Positions 8,885 to 13,362 of a stretch of DNA of 13,362 bases are shown here, piece after piece. This DNA comes from an uncultured Clostridia bacterium (GTDB taxonomy: Bacteria > Bacillota > Clostridia > TANB77 > CAG-508). The stretch is from positions 1 to 13,362 of the forward strand of contig CANRGU010000028.1 in the NCBI GenBank assembly GCA_947630255.1, given 5' to 3'. Below the pieces are notes generated by a model. The model searched no databases. It saw nothing but the letters and a program-made list of their open reading frames with translations, and was not told the DNA's origin. Position numbers and translations under genes: made by a program. The first letter of the stretch is position 1, and the number at the start of each line of letters is the position of its first letter.

Positions 8885-9088
8885 ATGGAAGATTTTAAAA
8901 ATTTTATATTTAAATACAGAGGAGCAATTCTTGGAGGATTAATAGCATTATTAGCACTACTATTAAGGCTTCATATATTATTACTTTGGATTTTAGTTAT
9001 AATAGCAGGAATATTTATAGGAAATTACATTCAAAACAATAAAGAGTTTGTAATAGATAAAATTAAATCATATTTGGATAAATTTTAA
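8885..9088 (+). CDS. DUF2273 small membrane protein
   Basis: A 67-residue protein with two closely spaced hydrophobic helices (about 12-29 and 31-48) and a charged C-terminal tail. Short proteins of this type (DUF2273) lie next to asp23 and amaP in many Firmicutes and are thought to take part in the same envelope complex; the molecular role is unknown. It starts 13 bases after amaP, with AAAAGGGATG as ribosome binding region, and nusB follows after 12 bases. Assignment is by size, topology and position. Confidence 0.75.
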   Translation: MEDFKNFIFKYRGAILGGLIALLALLLRLHILLLWILVIIAGIFIGNYIQNNKEFVIDKIKSYLDKF

Positions 9089-9100
9089 GCGGAGGAAAAA

Positions 9101-9502
9101 ATGAACAGATCTAAAACAAGAGAGTTAGCATTTAAATTACTATATCAAATAGAAATACAAAAAGAAATAAACGAAGAAGATATTACAAGGTTCTTTGAAA
9201 GCAATGAAATAGATTCTATAGAAGCTCAAGAGTACATTAACGACGTAGTTGATGGAATTAATAAGTATGCTAAAGATATTTTAGAGCAAATTTCTAAAAA
9301 TTTAAAAAAAGATTGGGAAATAGAAAGAATCTCAAAAATAAATTTAGCTTTATTAAAGCTGGCTATATATGAAATTAAATACAAAAAGGTACCATACAAA
9401 GTTGTAATTAATGAAGTTGTAGAACTTGCAAAAAGATACGGAGAAGAAACATCTCAGTCTTTTATAAATGGAATTCTAGCAAGTGTTGTTAAGGAGAACT
9501 AA
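9101..9502 (+). CDS. nusB: Transcription antitermination factor NusB
   Basis: A 133-residue all-helical NusB, which with NusE (S10) binds boxA RNA to support rRNA transcription antitermination. The N-terminus SKTRELAFKLLYQIE and the C-terminal KVVINEVVELAKRYG and FINGILASV segments are characteristic. RBS GCGGAGG at 9090-9096. The stop TAA shares one base with the xseA start (TAATG at 9500-9504), so the two are probably translationally coupled. The pairing with xseA and xseB is a common Firmicute order. Confidence 0.95.
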   Translation: MNRSKTRELAFKLLYQIEIQKEINEEDITRFFESNEIDSIEAQEYINDVVDGINKYAKDILEQISKNLKKDWEIERISKINLALLKLAIYEIKYKKVPYKVVINEVVELAKRYGEETSQSFINGILASVVKEN

Positions 9503-10690
9503 TGAGACCAGAACCAATAACAGTAAGTGATTTAAATAAATATGTTAAAGAAATAGTAGCAGAGGATGAATATCTAAAAAGTGTTTTTGTAAAGGGAGAA
9601 ATATCAAATTTTAAACACCATTACACGGGGCACATGTATTTTACACTAAAAGATGATAAATCGTTAATAAAGTGTATTATGTTCAAATCATCAACTGCTA
9701 CTTTAAATTTTGTACCAAAAGATGGTATGAAAGTAGTTGTTTTAGGCAGTGTAGAAGTTTTTGAACGCGATGGAGTATATCAAATATATGTAAAAGCAAT
9801 GCAACAAGAGGGAATAGGCGATTTATATAAAGAATATGAAGAATTAAAAAACAAATTAGAAAAAGAAGGATTCTTTAACAAAGAGCACAAACAAAAAATT
9901 CCTTTTATGCCTAAAATTATAGGAGTATTAACATCTCAAACAGGTTCAGTAATAAGAGATATAATAAATGTATCTACAAGAAGAAATCCAAATGTTTATA
10001 TTAGAATATTTCCTGTACCAGTTCAAGGAAAAGGTGCAGAACTTGAGATAGCCGATGGCATTAGAATAATGAATGAAAAACATTTAGCAGATGTTTTAAT
10101 ATTAGCAAGAGGAGGACGGAAGTATAGAAGACTTGTGGCCGTTTAACGAAGAGATAACTGCAAGAGCTATATACAATTCCAAAATACCTATAATTTCTGC
10201 AGTGGGTCATGAAACAGATTTTACAATATCAGATTTTGTAGCTGACTTAAGAGCACCAACACCTTCTGCAGCAGCTGAACTTGCTGTTCCAGATGTTGAA
10301 GATATAAAAAGAAAAATAAATACATATAAAGATAGATATAAAAATGCGTTAAAAAAGAAAATACAATACATGACTTTAAGGTATCAAAAATGTATGGCAT
10401 CAAAAGTATTTACAGATCCAACATCTAAAATTAAAGAATTATATATACTGCTAGATAATCAGATTAAAAGGTTAGAAAAGAATATAACTAATAAAGTAAA
10501 AGATTTAAAAACTAATGAGGTAGAATTAGTATCAAAATTAGATACTTTAAGCCCGCTCAAAACTTTAACAAGAGGATATTCAATAGCAGAAAAAAATGGT
10601 AAAACAATAAAAAGTATAAAAGATGTAAAAAAAGATGATATAATAAATTTGAAATTGATAGATGGCAAGATAGAAACAAAAGTTATGTAA
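9502..10690 (+). CDS. xseA: Exodeoxyribonuclease VII large subunit (needs +1 shift at CGG)
   Basis: XseA is the catalytic subunit of exonuclease VII, which degrades single-stranded DNA in both directions with XseB. Zero frame runs 9502-10146. It contains the N-terminal OB-fold (PITVSDLNKYVKEI, GEISNFKHHYTGHMYFTLKD) and the start of the catalytic domain (IGVLTSQTGSVIRDI). At 10117 it meets CGG in AGA GGA GGA CGG and stops eight codons later. Skipping the C gives the family's strongly conserved RGGGSIEDLWPFNEE (203-217), then GHETDFTISDFVADLRAPTPSAAAE and a helical C-terminus. The joined length of 395 is slightly short but normal for clostridia. The shift sits within the catalytic signature itself, so without shifting there is no active enzyme. 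The start overlaps the nusB stop. Confidence 0.94.
10117..10120 (+). other. +1 frameshift site CGGA in xseA
   Basis: In-frame CGG (10117-10119) follows GGA GGA; stop TAA at 10144-10146. Reading C|GGA gives Gly206, the third glycine of the conserved RGGGS motif. The inserted C interrupts what would be a GGA GGA GGA run. Confidence 0.92.
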
Positions 10691-10709
10691 AATAAGGAGA
10701 ACAGATTAT

Positions 10710-11204
10710 ATGGATAAAAAAAGAATAGCAATAATTTTAGGAATTGTAATTATAATCATAATCATTATATTATTATCAATTAGATTAATTAGTATAAGAA
10801 ATAATGATGAAAATACATTAGCTTTTAATGATGAAAATAATGCAATAGAAAATCAAGCTGAAAATAATGTTGTAATTGATAACGAAACAAACAATGAAGT
10901 AGAAAATAATATTCAAGAGGAAAATGAAGACAATACTCAAGATGAAAATGTAGAAGAACCTAATCCTCCGGCAGATGATAAGCAAGAGGTTAGTAAAGAG
11001 ATAATTGAGAAAGAACAAAGTAACGAAGAAAAAGCTATGGATATTGTAAAAAAAGATTGGGGAGAAGATAGCAAAGTATATTTTTCGTATGAAGGCATCA
11101 CAGAAGGAAAATATAAAGTGTGTGTAAGAGAAACTGAAACAACACATGCAATAACATATTATTTAGTAAATGTAAATAATGGAACATTTGAAATACAGAA
11201 TTAG
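10710..11204 (+). CDS. Unknown membrane-anchored protein with acidic linker
   Basis: I do not recognise this 164-residue protein. It begins with DKKR and one Ile-rich membrane segment (about 7-27), most likely an uncleaved anchor with the rest outside the cell. Residues 31-108 are low-complexity, rich in Asn, Glu and Asp, probably disordered. Residues 109-164 look like a small folded domain: a helix (KAMDIVKKDWG), then predicted strands (KVYFSYEGI, GKYKVCVRE, ITYYLVNVNNGTFEI) reminiscent of PepSY-type modules; that likeness is weak. RBS AAGGAGA precedes ATG 10710. It lies between xseA and xseB, whose products form one enzyme, so it shares their transcript, but nothing in it suggests a DNA-repair function. 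Confidence 0.8.
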   Translation: MDKKRIAIILGIVIIIIIIILLSIRLISIRNNDENTLAFNDENNAIENQAENNVVIDNETNNEVENNIQEENEDNTQDENVEEPNPPADDKQEVSKEIIEKEQSNEEKAMDIVKKDWGEDSKVYFSYEGITEGKYKVCVRETETTHAITYYLVNVNNGTFEIQN

Positions 11205-11213
11205 GGGGATAAA

Positions 11214-11432
11214 ATGGAAAAAGATTTAAATTTTGAAGAAACAATGAAAGAATTAGAAGAGGTAGTTCAAAAATTAGAAACAGGAGAATTGAACTTAGAT
11301 GATTCTATAAAAGAATTTGAAAAAGGTATGGAGCTTTCTAAAAATGCTAGCAAATACTTAGAAGAAGCCGAAAAAAAGATTACTATTTTAGTGCAGGATA
11401 AAGACGGAGAATTAAAAGAAGAAGAATTTTAA
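11214..11432 (+). CDS. xseB: Exodeoxyribonuclease VII small subunit
   Basis: A 72-residue XseB, the small helical subunit that binds in several copies to XseA. The signature NFEETMKELEEVVQKLETGE, followed by LDDSIKEFEKGMELSK, is visible at residues 6-42 and predicts a two-helix hairpin. The upstream GGGGG motif (TAGGGGGATAAAATG) overlaps the preceding stop region and is its ribosome binding site. It is separated from xseA by one unrelated gene, which is uncommon. One out-of-frame CGG (GAC GGA) does not disturb it. Confidence 0.95.
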   Translation: MEKDLNFEETMKELEEVVQKLETGELNLDDSIKEFEKGMELSKNASKYLEEAEKKITILVQDKDGELKEEEF

Positions 11433-11465
11433 AGATAATTTAAAATAAAATTAGGAGGAATTTTA

Positions 11466-13128
11466 ATGGAAGATATTGAAATAGCAAGAAATGCAAAATT
11501 AAAAAATATTAATGAAATAGCAGAAAAGCTAGGAATAGACGAAGAGTATATTGAGCAATATGGAAAATATAAGGCAAAAATATCAAATAAATTATACGAA
11601 AAAAAGAAAAATGATAAGGATGGAAAACTAATACTTGTAACTTCAATAAATCCAACACCTTTAGGAGAAGGAAAAACAACTATTTCAATTGGACTTGCAG
11701 ATGGACTTTCTCAAATAGGTAAAAAATCAATATTAGCGTTAAGAGAGCCTTCACTTCGGACCAGTATTTGGAATTAAAGGAGGAGCAACAGGTGGTGGAT
11801 ATGTACAAGTCGCTCCAATGGAAGAAATAAATCTTCATTTTACTGGTGACATACATGCAATAACATCAGCAAACAACTTACTATCAGCAATAATAGATAA
11901 CCATATTTTTCAAGGAAACGAATTAGAAATCGACAAAGTAATTTGGAAGAGATGTGTAGACTTAAACGATAGAGCATTAAGAAAAGTTCAAATTGCATTA
12001 TCTGGAGAAAAAGGAGCAGTGCCTCGTGAAGATGGATTCGATATAACAGTTGCATCTGAAATAATGGCAATATTCTGTTTAGCAGAAAATCTAGAAGATT
12101 TAAAGAAAAGACTTGGAAATATAGTTATAGGATATAATAAAAAAGGAGAAGAAATAAGAGCTAAAGATTTAAAAGCAGAAGGAGCAATGACAGTTCTTTT
12201 AAAAGATGCTTTAAAACCAAATTTAGTACAAACATTAGAAAACACACCAGCAATTATACATGGTGGGCCATTCGCAAATATAGCACACGGTTGCAACAGT
12301 GTTATAGCAACAAAAATGGGAATGAAACTTGCAGACTATTGCATAACAGAAGCAGGATTTGGAGCAGATTTAGGAGCAGAGAAATTCTTAGACATAAAAT
12401 GCAGAAACTTACCAAAAACTCCAGACGCAGTAGTTGTTGTAGCAACAATAAAAGCACTTAAATATCATGGTGGTATGCCAATAGAAAACATAAAAGAAGA
12501 AAGCCTTGATTATCTTGAAAAAGGAATTCACAATTTATTAAAACATATAGACAATTTAAAAAATATATATGGATTAAATGTAATAGTAGGAATAAACAAA
12601 TACATAACCGATACAGATAAAGAAATAGATTATTTAAGAACAAAACTTGAAGAAAAAGGTGTAAATATAAGTTTAGTAGAAGCATGGGCAAAAGGTGGAA
12701 AAGGAGCAGTAGATTTAGCTAAAAAAGTAGTAGACTTATGTGAAAAACCATCAAACTTTAAATACTGTTACGATTTAAACGATAGTATTAAAGAAAAAAT
12801 AGAAAAAATAGCAACAAGAGTTTATGGAGCAGAAGGAGTAGAATATACAGACGAATCAAATAAAATAATAGAAAAATTAGAAAAAGAAGGCTATGGAAAC
12901 ATGCCAGTGTGTATAGCAAAAACACAATATTCTTTGTCTGACGATGCAAAAGATTTATTATGCATAAATCCATTTAAAATACATGTAAAAAATGTAATAC
13001 TAAAAACAGGAGCAGGCTTCATTGTAGTACTTACAGGCAACATATTTACAATGCCAGGACTTCCAAAAACACCTGCATCAGAAAAAATAGACATAGACGA
13101 AAATGGAGAAATTGTAGGAATCTTTTAA
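11466..13128 (+). CDS. fhs: Formate–tetrahydrofolate ligase (needs +1 shift at CGG)
   Basis: Makes 10-formyl-THF from formate, THF and ATP, for purine synthesis, initiator Met-tRNA formylation and the folate branch of one-carbon metabolism. Zero frame runs 11466-11777. It holds the ATP-binding loop PTPLGEGKTT (63-72) and ends at ALREPSL followed by CGG at 11757, with a stop five codons on. Skipping the C gives ALREPSL-GPVFGIKGGATGGGY, the exact family signature, then DIHAITSANNLL, HGGPFANIAHGCNS, the AEAGFGADLGAEKF-like segment and PGLPKTPAS near the end. Joined length is 553, normal for Fhs. Start ATG 11466 follows AGGAGGA (11453-11459). Last gene of the block; a terminator follows. Confidence 0.96.
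11757..11760 (+). other. +1 frameshift site CGGA in fhs
   Basis: In-frame CGG (11757-11759) follows TCA CTT; stop TAA at 11775-11777. Reading C|GGA gives Gly98 of the near-invariant REPSLGPVFG motif. No alternative single-base correction keeps this motif as well. Confidence 0.93.
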
Positions 13129-13139
13129 AAAATTTTTAA

Positions 13140-13168
13140 GAATAAAAAATCCCACTTTTGGAAAAAAT
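13140..13168 (+). promoter_or_regulatory. Possible forespore (sigma-F/G-like) promoter for the sleB-like gene
   Basis: GAATA (13140-13144) and GGAAAAAAT (13160-13168), 15 bases apart, resemble forespore promoter elements (G.ATA and GG..A.A.T). sleB is under sigma-G control in Bacillus subtilis. Initiation would fall near 13175, beyond the loop of the terminator. The A-rich context makes a chance match possible. Confidence 0.3.
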
Positions 13169-13188
13169 ATTTCCAAAGGTGGTTTTTT
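13152..13188 (+). terminator. Terminator of fhs, containing the ribosome binding site of the next gene
   Basis: A 12-13 bp stem pairs 13152-13164 with 13170-13182 (one G·U pair), followed by six T's to 13188. The 3' arm contains AAAGGTGG (13175-13182), placed 7 bases before the ATG at 13190, so a transcript reading through from fhs would hide that ribosome binding site in the stem. Confidence 0.85.
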
Positions 13189-13189
13189 C

Positions 13190-13362
13190 ATGAAAAATAT
13201 TTCAAAAAGTAAAAAGGCAAAAGATATAGTATTATTTATAATGCTTATAATTTCTATAATTTTATTTTTATTGTATAATATCTTTTTAAGAGAAGATGCA
13301 AATACAAGTTATGCGCTTTCAAAATATGGTTCTAGGAGCGACGAAGTAAGGCAAATACAAAC
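13190..13362 (+). CDS. sleB: Start of a SleB-like spore cortex-lytic enzyme (partial)
   Basis: Only the first 57 codons are in the window. A basic start (MKNISKSKKAKD) precedes one hydrophobic segment (about residues 13-32), a signal peptide or anchor. Then comes YALSKYGSRSDEVRQIQ, the opening of a peptidoglycan-binding domain type 1 as found at the N-terminus of SleB and related cortex-lytic hydrolases. The catalytic domain lies outside, so another wall hydrolase with the same binding domain is possible. The start is fixed by AAAGGTGG seven bases upstream, although that sequence is inside the fhs terminator stem. No CGG in the visible part. Confidence 0.7.
   Translation, partial: MKNISKSKKAKDIVLFIMLIISIILFLLYNIFLREDANTSYALSKYGSRSDEVRQIQ

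Noticed and set aside
1218..11760. Frame breaks as sequencing or assembly errors
   Set aside because: Random indels would favour homopolymers and vary in base and sign. All five are the same kind (+C before GGN), create in-frame CGG, and none is in a homopolymer. A context-driven error at CGG would also hit the roughly 25 out-of-frame CGG triplets, which leave the frame intact. Raw reads would still be worth checking.
1218..11760. CGG reassigned to another amino acid without a frame change
   Set aside because: Zero-frame reading beyond CGG reaches a stop within 1 to 8 codons and loses homology; only a +1 change restores it.
2353..13094. Open frames on the minus strand
   Set aside because: They are Leu/Phe/Ile-rich mirrors of AT-rich coding sequence on the + strand, have no ribosome binding sites and match nothing recognisable.
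627..13128. The five split genes as pseudogenes
   Set aside because: Each has exactly one break, all catalytic motifs and family length are kept on both sides, and fhs, rel and recJ in the same genome decaying together by the same C insertion is implausible.
1165..13128. Second halves as independent genes starting at internal ATGs (1165, 2608, 7371, 10133, 11818)
   Set aside because: These ATGs fall before the junction or well inside conserved domains, lack suitable ribosome binding sites, and would cut off essential segments. They are continuations of the upstream frames.
1..13362. tRNA, rRNA, CRISPR arrays, insertion sequences
   Set aside because: No cloverleaf-like segment, repeat-spacer pattern, transposase or terminal inverted repeats were seen; every intergenic gap is under 200 bases.

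Overview
The window is AT-rich, with strong AGA/AAA/ATA codon bias and purine-rich ribosome binding sites. All genes lie on the + strand. Two sporulation genes (spoIIP and the start of a sleB-like gene) and the asp23–amaP–DUF2273 set point to an endospore-lineage, low-GC Clostridia-type Firmicute, probably an uncultured gut clostridium. The lineage is inferred from gene content and composition only.

Layout. (1) 1–438: the 3' end of a protein with a WLASPS…PLVSLKSS C-terminal domain, closed by a terminator. (2) 627–6522: recJ, rel (ppGpp synthetase/hydrolase), an MBL-fold hydrolase and hisS, ending in a terminator. (3) 6611–7766: spoIIP alone between two terminators. (4) 7895–13128: asp23, amaP, a DUF2273 gene, nusB, xseA, an unknown membrane-anchored gene, xseB and fhs, read from a good promoter embedded in the preceding terminator hairpin and closed by a terminator. 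(5) From 13190: the start of a sleB-like spore germination gene that runs off the window.

Main discovery. Five otherwise intact, conserved genes (recJ, rel, spoIIP, xseA, fhs) are each split once, always by the same event: a codon CGG appears in frame, a stop follows 1 to 8 codons later, and skipping just the C (C|GGN, read as Gly) restores the full conserved protein at normal family length. I scanned every CGG in the window by eye. These five are the only CGG triplets in the coding frame of any gene. About 25 other CGG triplets lie in coding sequence, all out of frame and none associated with a frame change. CGA, CGC and CGT are used as ordinary Arg codons. The simplest reading is that CGG is not decoded as Arg in this organism and serves as a +1 translational frameshift signal, spread over many housekeeping genes at about one site per 850 codons. 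The codons before CGG differ (UGC, CUC, AAG, GGA, CUU), which argues against a classical slippery P-site and for an A-site event driven by an undecoded CGG, with a Gly tRNA reading GGN one base downstream, or a special tRNA reading CGGN. Sequencing error or gene decay explains the pattern poorly.

How the genes relate. The recJ–rel–MBL–hisS and asp23–nusB–xseAB blocks are conserved Firmicute neighbourhoods for DNA repair, stringent response, translation, envelope stress and one-carbon metabolism. If CGG shifting efficiency varies with physiology, output of RecJ, Rel, SpoIIP, ExoVII and formyl-THF synthetase would change together; this last point is speculation.
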